Below are positions 1 through 10,192 of a stretch of 64,000 nt of DNA, piece after piece. Numbering within the stretch: the stretch's first letter is position 1; each line of letters starts with the position of its first letter. The DNA comes from Mesorhabditis belari (taxonomy: Eukaryota > Nematoda > Chromadorea > Rhabditida > Rhabditidae). Both the position numbers and the translations under genes were made by a program. The stretch covers positions 737,501-801,500 of the forward strand of contig CAUEEP010000899.1 of NCBI GenBank assembly GCA_958450365.1, in the 5' to 3' direction. The notes under the pieces are model-generated. The model saw only the letters and a list, made by a program, of their open reading frames with translations. It was not told the origin of the DNA and made no database searches.

Positions 1-51
1 CCAAAAATGATAAATATAAAACAAGAATGAAAACAAAAACATTTTGTCAGT

Positions 52-1161
52 TTAAAGCAACCAGACTGTTCCATTCGCTTTGTTCAACGACTCTTCAAAT
101 GCTCGAAATTTCTCCTCCAATTCTTGATCCATTTCTGCGAATTTCTCCCGATATGAATCAACAATTGACTAAAATTGAGTCATTAAATGAAATGATTTCA
201 TGATTTTACCTTGATTCGGATTTCCTTTACTTTACAAAGGAATTCTAAAAGAAAACTTTCTACATGAGTTTTCCTTGAAAAATTGATTGTAAGTAATTTT
301 CTTATTTAACTTTTTCACCGGGCTATGTACCAATTCTCTCTTTTACCTCGTAGCCAATTATCTCTCGTTTCAATTGAATTTGGATAAAACGAAAAATCAT
401 TACAGATCGAAGATTTTATCCTATAGAACACGTGTCTTATAGAATCAACTCGCTGATGCGTTAAAAAACATTTTGTGCAAAATTTGTGTTCACAATTCAG
501 AAGAACGGGTTTGCTTTCATCTTTCTCCATCGAGCCTTAATACAATTTTTGGATTAATCTCCATTTTCTCACATTGCACATCACATTTCGAACATTTGAG
601 TAGATTGGTGATTGGCTGAAGATTTTACTGAATTTGGTTAATAAAAAATTGCTTTTTAACCTCCGAAAGAAGCCATCCATTTCCATTCGGAGATTTGATA
701 ATTGATGCATCGTTTAAAAGAACTGAAATGATTCGAATGAGGATTCGTCAACGGGAGATTATGTAATTATTACCGCGTAAGAAGCGGGGGGATGCGTTGG
801 GATGTTGGAAATAACAATCCCATTTCAAGTCACATTGATGTTTTCTTTCTTTTTTTTCCAATGATCTGTCCTTTGAACCACATTCCTTACAAATCGCTTT
901 TCCACACCCTAATTGATATGGAAATTTGGGATCATTTATCGATTTCGAATCTGAAAACGATGATTTGATTCAAATCTATGAGAAAGTGATAATTAATATG
1001 ACTGATCTCAGAGACTGCAACAAATCATTTTCAGCAAAATTCAACAAGAAAATTTTGAATCTTTTAAAAATCCCTTTTCCTTATTCTAATTGATAAAACT
1101 CACACGGAGCTTTGCAGAGAGAACAGTTCAATGAGTGGAAAATCTTCAGTTTCAAGCTCAT
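52..1161 (-). CDS. Double-RING finger protein, copy A (7 exons, about 226 aa)
   Basis: Seven exons read on the minus strand (1161-1104, 950-774, 722-661, 615-573, 535-347, 244-210, 168-52) join in phase with no stop. The first zinc-finger half is CSLC (exon 1) followed by CGKAICKEC and HQCDL (exon 2). The second starts with CSKC (exon 4), then CEHKFCTKC (exon 5), where the last pair reads SSIC instead of CSIC. The last exon is a charged helix likely to form a coiled coil. Intron 4 is only 37 nt (donor GTGAG, acceptor ATTAAG) and restores the frame. Exon 6 lacks 30 nt compared with its paralogs, an in-frame loss of ten residues. RING proteins are usually E3 ubiquitin ligases; substrate and partners are unknown. 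The flanking coil/PV and GGQ sequences recur with other copies. Confidence 0.72.
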
Positions 1162-1380
1162 CTTTCTAAAAATTGGCAAATAAAGAAAAGAAGTCGATTC
1201 GAAAAGGGAAAATGGATTCGAAAATGGAGCCAAATTGGGTGATAAGACGTGGTGGAAATGGATTGCAAAAGAAAATTCAAAAATTTGGGAAAAAGTTTAT
1301 GCTTTGCAAGAATTATTTTTTCAATTGCCAAAAAGATAATTTTCTTTTTCTCACATATTTATTTTAAAAGTTATATCAAA

Positions 1381-1560
1381 TTAAAGGATTAGATCGAGAT
1401 TATTCTCAATCGAACTCCATTCATCCGTTCCATTAAAGCCGATTGGCCCCAGAATTTTTGGCTGCTCTTGTCTGATCTGTTTATTATTTATTGACATATT
1501 TTTGTTCTCGTTGTTCCTTCTCACCATACAAACACAGACGCAGGAATGGTAGTTTTTGGT
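1381..1560 (-). pseudogene. Fragment of a terminal exon with a PIGF motif
   Basis: The minus-strand reading ends in a short stretch containing GPIGFNGTDEW and then a stop. A diverged relative with RPIGFDETMRW lies at 61886-62092 and a third piece at 7440-7560. Each sits just upstream of, and on the same strand as, a first exon of the double-RING family, so it may have been an alternative last exon of such genes. No start codon or complete model is visible here. I do not recognise the domain. Confidence 0.35.
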
Positions 1561-1599
1561 ATAAAAAGGCGAAAAGAGCAGCAAAGAAATCTTGCTGAA

Positions 1600-2000
1600 A
1601 CTGATCAAACTAGGAACTGGCCAATGATCAGTTTAAAACCGATCAACACTCTTCACTGTTTCCGAATTCTCTAGCTCTATTCCCGAATGGAACGGGAGAT
1701 TTAAATGTGATTGTACTTATTGAATATATTGAAACGCGCACTGAAATTTGAAAAATGAACAAGTGAATCAACAAGTGTTTGAAAAGTTTTCAGATCTGAA
1801 TTGATAAGTTAAATACTAGTATTAGGAGCATGACTGTGAACTGTATCAATTTAAGAAATGCTAGAAAAACGGGAACTGGCTTTGAAATGGCTCGGTGTTA
1901 AGATGGGAAAATGAATTGCTCAATGAATTTTTGCGGACAACGAGAACTTATCAGTAAAAGAAATTTGAAATAAAGATTCTCCCTGCCATTTCCTTGTGTT
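1600..2000 (-). repeat. Dispersed segment with a dead RING first exon
   Basis: This block recurs at 5770-5885, 7640-8060, 15390-15545 (inverted), 52480-52740, 59940-60245 and 63500-63830 (inverted). Intact versions encode a first exon beginning MNSDLK and containing CSLC, the start of a second RING subfamily. Here the ATG has become ATC, so it cannot start translation. Nothing else in the block looks coding. Confidence 0.55.
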
Positions 2001-2031
2001 TTTTCATTAGCAAAACTTATTAAGGCAAAAA

Positions 2032-2260
2032 TTGAATTTTGAAACAATCAGTTTGAGTATGACAATGGTATTGCCAAATGGTGTATCAATGTCAGTATCA
2101 GCCAATGTACCAGCGCCCAAGGGCAGTGCCACAGAATTCACGATCGATGTCAATGTCCCTTTGATTATTGGGCCAATCTGGGCAACCCACATCGTTTCCG
2201 AGACAAACTGTGGAAAGACGGAATTAACGGAAATTCTGACCTCATTCCCGTGCTCGCAAA
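2032..2260 (+). pseudogene. Tail-exon fragment of the coil/PV gene (copy 1)
   Basis: The plus strand reads a stretch rich in Val, Pro, Ser and Met (VSANVPAP, IIGPIWATHIVS, CGKTELTE) that matches the last exon of the gene at 41398-42248. The coiled-coil exons are absent, so this is a 3' fragment. The complementary strand is also open, which makes the frame call depend on the better copy. A second fragment follows at 2690-3060. Confidence 0.45.
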
Positions 2261-2419
2261 CATTCCCTCAAGTCACGCTTCAAACTCACACTTTCTTATA
2301 TTTCCTATCAATACCTATCCTGCTACTCAATAAAAAGTCTTTTTTTCTTAAAAAGCTTAATATCTCTTATTTTACTGATTTTCAACCTCTTCATTCATTT
2401 TTTGGTTGTTTGAGCTGTA

Positions 2420-2587
2420 CAGGGTTGTCCAGGATTACGGAGACTAGGGTTTTCTTTGATATTGCATATTTTTGCTTACAACCTATATATAGTTTTTGTC
2501 TTTCTTTTCGTTCACTTTACGAACATGGTCTGAATATTTTATGAACATGGACTAAATCTGAAAGTTCTTTAGTTCCGGACAACCATT
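2420..2587. mobile_element. Tc1-type MITE (168 bp) with TA target duplication
   Basis: The ends are inverted repeats beginning CAGGGTTGTCC and are flanked by TA. The interior, including TTACAACCTATA and a run of CTTTCTTTTCG, matches the outer part of the Tc1-like element that ends at 16017. It is therefore a short internal-deletion derivative. Sister copies lie at 3121-3271, 12028-12186 and 41047-41228, always beside a coil/PV tail exon. Confidence 0.7.
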
Positions 2588-2689
2588 TACATCTTGGCTT
2601 CATCTTGCGATCAAATATAGCAATTGAGCTGGCCTTTATTCAAGTGATTTTTCAAGGATAAATTTATAACTGTAGCACAGTATAACGGT

Positions 2690-3060
2690 GCCAGTCAGTG
2701 TAGCACCTAATGCCTCGGAAAGAGGACCACCACTGTGAAAGCCGAATGTACCAGTGGTAGCACCACGAATGCCACACCAGTGATGGCACCAGTCAATGTA
2801 CCACCTAATGTCTACCTGAGAGGACCAAATGCACGATCGAGAAGACCAGATGTGCTAGACAGTATGACAATGACATTGCTAAATGGTGTATCAATGTCAG
2901 TACCAGTCAATGTACCAGCGCCAACAGCAGTGCCACAGAATTCAGAAAGCAAAAACAATGTTAGGGTTCCTTCCATTATTGGGCCAATCTGGGCAACCCA
3001 CATCGTTTCCCGAAGAAGCTGTGGAAAGACGGAATTAACGGAAATTTCATTTTCTTCACA
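2690..3060 (+). pseudogene. Tail-exon fragment of the coil/PV gene (copy 2)
   Basis: A second PV-rich fragment in the same orientation as 2032-2260. It includes NATPVMAPVNVPPN, SMSVPVNVPAPTAVP and IIGPIWATHIVSRRSCGK. It lacks the upstream coiled-coil exons and has no start of its own. Its 3' side leads directly into a truncated MITE. Confidence 0.45.
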
Positions 3061-3120
3061 GATAAATTTATGACTGTACACAAAATCACACAAAATTTTA
3101 CCGGTAACCGGTAATTTTAC

Positions 3121-3271
3121 CGGAGACTAGGGTTTTCTTTGATATTGCATATTTTTGCTTACAACCTATATATTGTTTTTGTCTTTCCTTTCGTTTATTT
3201 TACGGACATGATCTGAACATTTTACGAACATGGACTAGACCTGTACAGTTCTTTAGTCCCGGACAACCCTT
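3121..3271. mobile_element. Truncated Tc1-type MITE
   Basis: Matches the 2420-2587 element from GGAGACTAGGG to the right terminus CCGGACAACCCT, which is followed by TA. The left terminal repeat has been replaced by CCGGT-rich sequence shared with the 3' flank of the GGQ genes. Confidence 0.6.
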
Positions 3272-3461
3272 TACATCTTGCTTTCATCTTGCGATCAAAT
3301 AGAGCAATTGAGCTAGCCTTTGTTTCAAGTATTCTTCAATTTTTCAAGGATAAATTTATAAGTGTACACAAAATCACGCAAATTTTACCGGTATAACAGT
3401 TAGAGCAAGAGATTTTGGAGGAATTTAAATGCTCCTTTGAGGTTTATTTGCAAAAATAGGC

Positions 3462-4988
3462 TTATTTTCTTCCGATTCCACCGTTTTGACCGTTGTTGGG
3501 AGATTCACCCTGTTGGCCACCGAATCCACCTGAAATCCCAGAATTTCAAATAATATTCAGTTATAATATTAATTGGAATTTGTTTAAAACTGATTTTTAG
3601 CCATTTTTACAACAAACCTTGTCCTCCGAATCCGCCATTTTGTCCATTTTGTCCGCTTTGTCCACCGAATCCGCCTGAAATTTCAAAAATATAATTAGAA
3701 TCGTTTTTGTATTCAAATTTAGAGATTTATATGCAAACTTTGAATCACTTTATTATTCTCTACCTTGTCCTCCGAATCCATTCTGCCCATTTTGACCGTT
3801 TTGTCCGCCAAATTGTCCTTGTCCACCAAATCCACCTGAAATATTCATTTTATAGGATTCATTATCTACAGTGATCATTAGTATTAATGAAATTACTTTG
3901 TAGAAATTGATTCTAGTGCAAAATACGGTAGGGCAAGTGGAATCACTTTTTTTCGGGGGGGCTGGAGAGATTTGAGTTTAAAATATGTATTATTGGTTAT
4001 TGGAATACAGTAGTATTCAATTTTCAAATCTTATTGAAATAAAGATACAGCATTCTAATCTATTGTTCAAGTTTTATCAAAATAACGAACCCTGGCCTTG
4101 TCCACCAAATCCGTTTTGGCCGTTTTGTTCGTTTTGCCCGCCGAATTGCCCTTGTCCACCTATAATATCGAAATTTTAGATCATTTAGTGATAGTTTTAG
4201 ATAACATATGCAATTTGAAGTAATTCTTAGGATTTCTGATTAAACAAACCTTGTCCTTGTCCTCCGAATCCCCCGAATCCTCCAGATCCACCCTGTTGTC
4301 CTCCCTGTCCACCGAATCCACCTGAAATTGTTAACAATGAATAAAAGATATTATATATCTATAGACTTAACATTTTATGCAAATTTCTTACTTGAAAAGT
4401 ATATTAATATTTTTACCAACCTTGTGCTTGTCCTCCAAATCCACCCTGTCCTTGTCCATTTCCGTTTCCACCAAAACCTCCTGGAAAAAAACTACCATTT
4501 AAAGATAATTTGCTTTTATTTTTATTATATAAACTCAAAATCTATGTAATAATAAAATTTTATGCATTTTCTCTCACCCTGTCCAGATCCACCGTTGAAT
4601 CCGCCCTCGAAACCATCATCTCCATCGTCTTGGCTACTGCTACTGTCTAGAAAAGATTAGATATATAAATTTATATGTAAATCTAGATTTATCTATATCT
4701 ATCTGTTGACTAACCAGTTCCATTCCCTCTCGTGTGATTTCTGTGATGATGGCCGTGATGAGTGCCATTTCCGAAACCGTCCAATTCACCGTTTTGGTTT
4801 TGATCTTGGTTGTTGCTGTTGCCCCAAGGCCATTGGCTGAAATGTAGATTGATATAAAATTTATGGTTCATGAATTCTACTTTACAATCAGCTTTACAAT
4901 CAGACTCATCCAATGAATATTTCAAAATTGAAACCCACAAAGCAGCAAGAACAGCGAAAAGAGCTGAGGCAATGAGCAGCGTCTTCAT
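3462..4988 (-). CDS. Secreted Gly/Gln/Asn-rich repeat protein GGQ, copy 1 (9 exons, about 212 aa)
   Basis: Nine minus-strand exons: 4988-4939, 4836-4715, 4646-4578, 4480-4421, 4321-4250, 4159-4091, 3835-3764, 3674-3618, 3529-3462. The first encodes a signal peptide (MKTLLIASALFAVLAA); the donor GTGGG after GCT TT leads into QWPWGNSNNQ. Exon 2 ends in a His-rich patch (HHGHHHRNHTRG) and exon 3 is acidic (QDDGDDG). Every internal exon from 3 to 8 starts and ends in phase 1 and encodes a module of GGFGGQ, GQNGQN and similar units. The last exon ends GGIGRK. It is probably an extracellular structural or defence-related protein of low complexity; the exact role is unknown. Splice sites are canonical and no stop interrupts the model. 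Confidence 0.75.
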
Positions 4989-4999
4989 TTTCAGATTAC

Positions 5000-5390
5000 T
5001 GTAGAAAAAGAATAAAATTTAGATCAAAATTTAACAAGAAAAAACTAGATTCTGGATGTTACTCTAGCAAGTGACCCCTTTAAATACAAAATTTCCCCCC
5101 AAAAGTTGTTGATGTGGATGAGTGGACTGATCTCTATTTGCATATTTGTCCTTCTCAAGGGATTTAAATATTTTCCCGAATTTTTTCTATGAACTCGTTT
5201 TTTGGCAACAGCTGCCCACACAGTGAGTCAGAAATTCTTCAATTTTTTTTCCGATTTCCCAACTTTTCCCTTATATTTTATGATGTCGATGTCTGCCTGG
5301 GAAATCTGTTATTTTGAGGTCGAATTGAGAATTTTTCTGGATATTTTTGTTGAACTTTAAGTCCATTTTGACTGAGTTTTTAGTCACAAA
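5000..5390 (-). promoter_or_regulatory. Conserved upstream region of GGQ copy 1
   Basis: This 390-bp stretch is nearly identical, in the matching orientation, to 9790-10192 and 39060-39471, immediately upstream of the other intact GGQ genes. It contains a TATA-like TATTTAAA at 5079-5086, about 90 bp before the start codon, and a conserved ATATGCAAATAGAG resembling a POU/octamer site further up. Its conservation may reflect recent duplication as well as function. Confidence 0.5.
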
Positions 5391-5399
5391 TTTGTTATT

Positions 5400-5765
5400 G
5401 TTTTTTCGGGGGTTTTTTAAAATTTAAGCTAGGGAACTAAACAGTATTGGACTAAAAACTGTCAAAGCCCACGTAGCAATTGCAGACATTCCCGTTTTTC
5501 TATCAACACATAAAGCGCTAGGGTCTATGTCAAAGAAGGTTTTGAATGTCTTCATTTTCTCCTCAATCAGCTATGTAAGAGGATTAAACGCGCGGATGAT
5601 CTCGAAATTTATCCACATGCGGCAAGAACATACTCACAACGCTTTCTACTTTTCGACAAAGATTTACTGCTCCTTCAATCAAGTTTTGTTAACTGCTATT
5701 CATAATTTTTGATGCATTTGTTTCCATAATTTTTAAACAAACTTACCTTTACACACTTTTGATCT
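5400..5765. other. Unassigned stretch without a supported gene
   Basis: No exon with matching splice sites or a recognisable motif could be placed here. Short open frames on both strands have no relatives elsewhere in the window. Confidence 0.4.
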
Positions 5766-5769
5766 AAAC

Positions 5770-5885
5770 CATAGTTGATGGAGATTTTGGTACTTAGATT
5801 GAAACTCAAGATGAGAACTGCGAAGTGAACAAGTAAATAATTGAAAAGTTTTCAGATCTGAATTCATAAGTTGAATACTAGTAAA
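5770..5885 (-). pseudogene. Orphan RING subfamily-2 first exon
   Basis: On the minus strand an ATG opens MNSDLKTFQLFTCSL, the start of the second RING subfamily, but the second zinc-binding Cys is replaced (SLRS). No downstream exon of that subfamily follows; the next sequence is the 3' end of RING copy B. Confidence 0.45.
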
Positions 5886-5923
5886 AAGAATGAAAACAAA
5901 AACATTTTTTCAGTTTAAAGCTA

Positions 5924-7051
5924 TCAGACTGTTCCATTCGCTTTGTTCAACGACTCTTCAAATGCTCGAAATTTCTCCTCCAATTCTTGATCCATTTTTG
6001 CCAATTTCTCCCGATATCGATCAACAATTGACTAAAATTGAGTCATTAAATGAAATGATTTTATGATTTTACCTTGATTCTGATTTCCTTTACTTTCGGG
6101 ATTTGCTCGATCAATTCGGGGAGTTCACAAAGGAATTCTAAAAGAAAACTTTCTACATGAGTTTTCCTTGAGAAGTTGATCCTGAGTAATTTTGGTATTG
6201 AAATTTTCAGACTGAATTATGTACGAATTTCCTCCTTTACCACGTAGCCATTTATCTCTCCTTTCGATGGAATCGGATTTTGAATAATTACGAGAAACGT
6301 CACAAATTGAACATGTCATCCAAAACCATCCAAAAATAGAATCAGCTATCCGATGGGTTAAATAACATTTTGAGCAAACTGCGTGTCCACAATCCAGAAA
6401 AATGGGTCTGCTTTCATCTTTCTCCAGCGAGCCTTAATATAATTTTTAGATTAATTTCCGTTTTCTCACATTTCACATCGCATTTCGAACATTTGAGTCG
6501 ATTGGTGATTGGCTGAAGATTTCACTGAATTTGGTCAATAAAAAAATTGCTTTTTAACCTCGGAAAGAAGCCATCCATTTCCATTCGGAGATTCGATAAT
6601 TGATGGATCGTTTAAAAGACCTGAAATGATTCGAATGAGGATTTGTCAACGGGAGATTATGTAATTATTACCGCGTAAGAAGCTGAAGGATTGGAAAGTA
6701 TGATAACAATCCCATCGAACGTCACATTGATGTTTTCTTTCCTTTTTTTTCAATGATCTGTCCTTTCCCCAACATTCCTTACAAATGGCTTTTCCACACT
6801 CTAATTGATATGGAAATTTGGGATCATTTATCGATTTTGAATCTGAAAACGATGATTTGACTCAAATACAAGAGAAAGTGATAATTAATACGACAAGTTT
6901 CAGACTACAACGAATCATTTTCAGCAAAATTCAACAAGAAAGTTTTGGATCTTTCAAAAATCCCTTTTTCTTTTTGTAATTCATAAAACTCACAAGGAGA
7001 TTCGCAAAAAGAACAGTTCAATGAGTGGAAAATCTTCAGTTCCGAGCTCAT
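5924..7051 (-). CDS. Double-RING finger protein, copy B (7 exons, about 232 aa)
   Basis: Minus-strand exons 7051-6994, 6842-6672, 6620-6559, 6512-6470, 6432-6241, 6137-6073 and 6031-5924 join without a stop. RING 1 is CSFC, CGKAICKEC and HQCDV; RING 2 is CSKC, CGHAVCSKC and CSIC, all zinc ligands present. The C-terminal exons give ELPELIEQIPKVKEIRIK and a coiled-coil-like helix. In this copy the codon after the 37-nt intron is CTG where paralogs have ATG, so that ATG is an internal codon and not a start. Likely a ubiquitin E3 ligase of a nematode-specific family. Confidence 0.75.
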
Positions 7052-7059
7052 CTTTCTAA

Positions 7060-8335
7060 AATTCCACAAATAAAGAAAAGAAATCGATTTGAAAAGGGAA
7101 AATGAGTGAAAATGGAGTCAAATTGGGTGATAAGACGTGGTGGAGATGGATTGCAAAAGAAAATTCAAAAATTTGGGAAAAAGTTGATGCTTTACTTAAA
7201 CTTCCAAAAAGATAGTTTTCTTTTTTTAAAAAAAAAAAAAATTTATTTAAAAAGTTAAAAATTTAATCTCACATATTTATTTAAAAAGTTACATCGAATT
7301 AAAGGATTAAATCGAGATTATTCTCAATCGAACTTTTATTCTCGTTGTTCCTTCTTGGCAAAAACCCTCATTGCAAACAAACGCAGACGCAGGAATGGAT
7401 AATCTTCTTTTTCTCGCATATTTATCTTAAAAGTTACATCAAATTAAAGGATCCAATCGAGATTATTCTCAATCGAACTCCATTCATTCGTTCCATTAAA
7501 ACCGATTGGCCTCAGAATTTTTGTCTGTTCTTGTCTGCTCTGTTTATTATTTATTGACATATTTTTATTCTCGTTGTTCCTTCTCGGCAAAAGGATTCAT
7601 TGCAAACAAACGCAGACGCAGGAATGGTAGTTTTTGGTATTAACAGGCGAAAAGAGCAGCAAAGAAATCTTACTCAAACTGGTCAAACTTGGTAGTGCCC
7701 AATGATCAAAATAAAATGACTCTGATCAGTGACTCTGACTCTTGATCAAAGCTGACCAACACTGATAACTGTTCCCGAATTCTATAGCTCCATTCCTGAA
7801 TGGAACGGGAAATTTAACTGTGATGGAGATTTTGGTACTTATATTGAAACGCACAATGAGATCTGCAAAGTAAACAAGTGAATGATTGAAAAGTTTTCAG
7901 ATCTGAATTCATAAGTTGAATACTAGTAACAGGAGGATGACTGTGAATTGAAACAATTTGAGAAATGCAAGAAAAATGAAAACTGGCTTTGAAATGGATT
8001 GGTTATAAGAGGGGGAAATGAATTGCTCAAGAAATTTTTGGGAATAGAGAGAACTTGCGAACTTGTCAGTAAGAGAAAAAAAGGAAAGAAGAAGAAAAAA
8101 GAAAAACAATGTTAGTTTTGCGTGCAAAAGCAGATCTATCTCTATTTCAATTTCACATCTTTGACAATCTCCCCGCCCTTGAATTTCCTTGTGTTTTTCA
8201 GTAGCAAAATTAATACAAAGAAGTCAGTTTATCAGTTTCAGTTCAGTTTAACAAATCGATTCATCACATTGATGTTTTTTTTCTTAGGAGTTGCTGTGGT
8301 GGTATTTCGTTCGCGGTGTTCACGAATCTTAGAGC
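7060..8335. repeat. Intergenic mosaic of dispersed repeats
   Basis: Holds a poly-A tract near 7225, two overlapping pieces of the PIGF-type exon (7280-7350 and 7440-7560), a RING subfamily-2 first exon on the minus strand near 7840-7920 starting MNSDLK, and a block at 8040-8190 that recurs at 34840-34960. No intact gene is visible. Confidence 0.45.
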
Positions 8336-8339
8336 AATG

Positions 8340-8474
8340 AACATTATGAAATCGACAAGCTTTTCCTCATAAAAGTTCGGAGATTTTTGGCATCTCGTCG
8401 TAGTTATTGTTGTCATTTTTTGCCTCCGCCTCTTTCGGGTTTTTCTTTGAAAAACGAACGGCCTTGAGTTTAAA
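8340..8474 (-). pseudogene. Transposase DNA-binding domain fragment
   Basis: The minus strand reads LKAVRFSKKNPKEAEAK, then a short acidic stretch and a stop. The fuller version at 35237-35373 begins KQKAYSAAFKLKAV. This resembles the helix-turn-helix at the N-terminus of pogo/CENP-B or BrkDBD-type transposases (pattern Y-x3-FKLKVV). The similarity was judged by eye. No catalytic part is present. Confidence 0.4.
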
Positions 8475-8478
8475 AACC

Positions 8479-8640
8479 TACTTTTAGCTATTCGTCCCCT
8501 TTCACAATATTTCATTACAATGCTCAAATAAGGATTCATCTCAGAGCCCAAGAAAACGACGATGTTTGGATGAGTTAATTTTCTCAAAATGTCTCAATCA
8601 TTCTTGAAAACTCCATAGAAATGATCATCTTTTGGTAAGT
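8479..8640 (-). pseudogene. Protein kinase N-lobe fragment
   Basis: The minus strand encodes LRKLTHPNIVVFLGS followed by YLSIVMKYCERG, which matches kinase subdomains IV-V (HPNIV, then the hinge with MKYC). An in-frame TGA precedes the segment, and no glycine loop, catalytic loop or DFG motif is found nearby. The sister copy near 37805-37960 has a TAG inside the same segment, so both are dead fragments. Confidence 0.5.
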
Positions 8641-8656
8641 AGTATTTGGTGACACG

Positions 8657-8890
8657 TTGGCTGAAAATTTTGATCGCAAGCTTCCAGAGAAATTTCAGTG
8701 CCAATGTTCAAACTCTGCAAATATTTCGAACATTGAGTTTTTTCATTGGCTTAAAACGCATAGACCCAATGTCAATGCAAGCATTAAAATGAGGCAATCG
8801 TTTTGTTTATCTATCCACCAATCAAGTCCGATGTTACCCTTAAAACAAGTGCAGAAGCAGAGGCGAGTTGGGATGCAAAACAAAATGTGA
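8657..8890 (+). other. Conserved open frame of unknown function (77 codons)
   Basis: The frame includes ENFDRKLPEKF and SNIEFFHWLKTH and is preserved at 37991-38227, with several amino-acid changes and one in-frame 3-bp change between copies. The first codon is TTG, so it would have to be an internal exon if coding. Alternative frames here are also open (for example GCKTKCDGW), so coding status is unresolved. Confidence 0.25.
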
Positions 8891-9526
8891 TGGATGGCTT
8901 GAGACAAAGAATTCTGTTCTTGTCTGCACAATAACTAAAAAGACAACTAACTCAAATGGAAATGGTGGTAAGTGAATGTATTTTGTAAAGTCTGTTGTAT
9001 AAACAATCTTTTTGAAGTGGAAAGACTCACTTGGCAGTGGCGGAAATAGCGACATTCGGGAGATCGAGCATGGCAAAGGATCAGTAAAGCTTATGTGTCG
9101 GGCACAGTTGGTGTCGTTAAACTACTTCGAAAACTACTTTGAAAACCACGAAAAGACTTTTTGCTTAGTCTAATAGTTTATGTGATGTGTTCCAATGAAT
9201 GTTTGCTGATGTAAAATGGGTCTTTAAATCATTCAAACACTCGACTTTGTAGTCCTGTGGGCTTTTATAATAGAAGTATTGATCTTATAGATTCATAAAC
9301 TCGTCTTCGGTTTTTTATTTTATAACTTCTTTTAGAATCAACCTTTTTCTAAAGATTCACTTTGATCTTTAGAATGATACTTAAAGTTTTTATCGTTCGT
9401 CTTTTCCGCTGGGGGTCTTTGGGAACAAATTCCGGGCCCTTTTTGGATTTTTGGACTTTTTTGACAGATTTGGGGAACGGACTATAAATCCACAGCTGAC
9501 TATAAATTGAGTTTCTTTTGGTAAAA

Positions 9527-9589
9527 CTCACACGGAGATTTGCATAGTGAACTGTTCAATGATTGGAAAACTTTCAGTTCCGAACTCAT
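9527..9589 (-). pseudogene. Orphan RING first exon
   Basis: The minus strand reads MSSELKVFQSLNSSLCKSP and then a good GTGAG donor, identical in plan to exon 1 of the double-RING genes, but the first ligand is Ser. No exon 2 follows; the downstream region leads to the kinase fragment. The same arrangement recurs at 38820-38877. Confidence 0.5.
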
Positions 9590-9789
9590 CTTTCAGAAAT
9601 TGACTTTCATCAAAGACTAAGTGATGCAGAGAGTTTGAAGTGTAAATCGACTTGAAAAGTGGAAAAAGTTGGAATAGAGTTAAGGGATGCTTTGGTGATA
9701 AGAACGGCTCAGGGTGACAAATATTGATGTTTTTATTTTTATTGAATTGTTTAGTTACTAGTTTGTTTAAATTTTTTTAAAAAACCCCG

Positions 9790-10192
9790 AAAAAACAATA
9801 ACAAATTTGTGACTAAAAACCCAGTCAAAATGGACTTAAAGTTCAACAAAAATATCCGGAAAAATTCTCAATTCGACCTCAAAATAACAGATTTCCCAGA
9901 CAGACATCGACATCATAAAATATAAGGGAAAAGTTGGGAAATCGGAAAAAAATTGAAGAATTTCTGACTCACTGTGTGGGTAGCTGTTGCCAAATAACGA
10001 ATTCATAAAAAAAATCGGGAAAATATTCAAATCTCTTGAAAAGGACAAATATGCAAATAGAGATCAGTCCACTCATCCACATCAACAACTTTTAGGGGGA
10101 ATTTTGTATTTAAAGGGGTCACTTGCTAGAGTGACATCCAGAAACTAGTTTTTTCTTTCTAAATTTCATTCTTTTTCTACAGTAATCTGAAA
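9790..10192 (+). promoter_or_regulatory. Conserved upstream region of GGQ copy 2
   Basis: Carries TATTTAAA at 10107-10114, 79 bp before the ATG, and the conserved ATATGCAAATAGAG element. It matches the other two GGQ upstream regions along its full length. Confidence 0.5.

Noticed and set aside
4710..4988. Reading GGQ exon 1 straight through to exon 2 without the first intron
   Set aside because: Open in copy 1 only; copies 2 and 4 have stops in this stretch, whereas the GTGGG donor after GCTTT works in all three.
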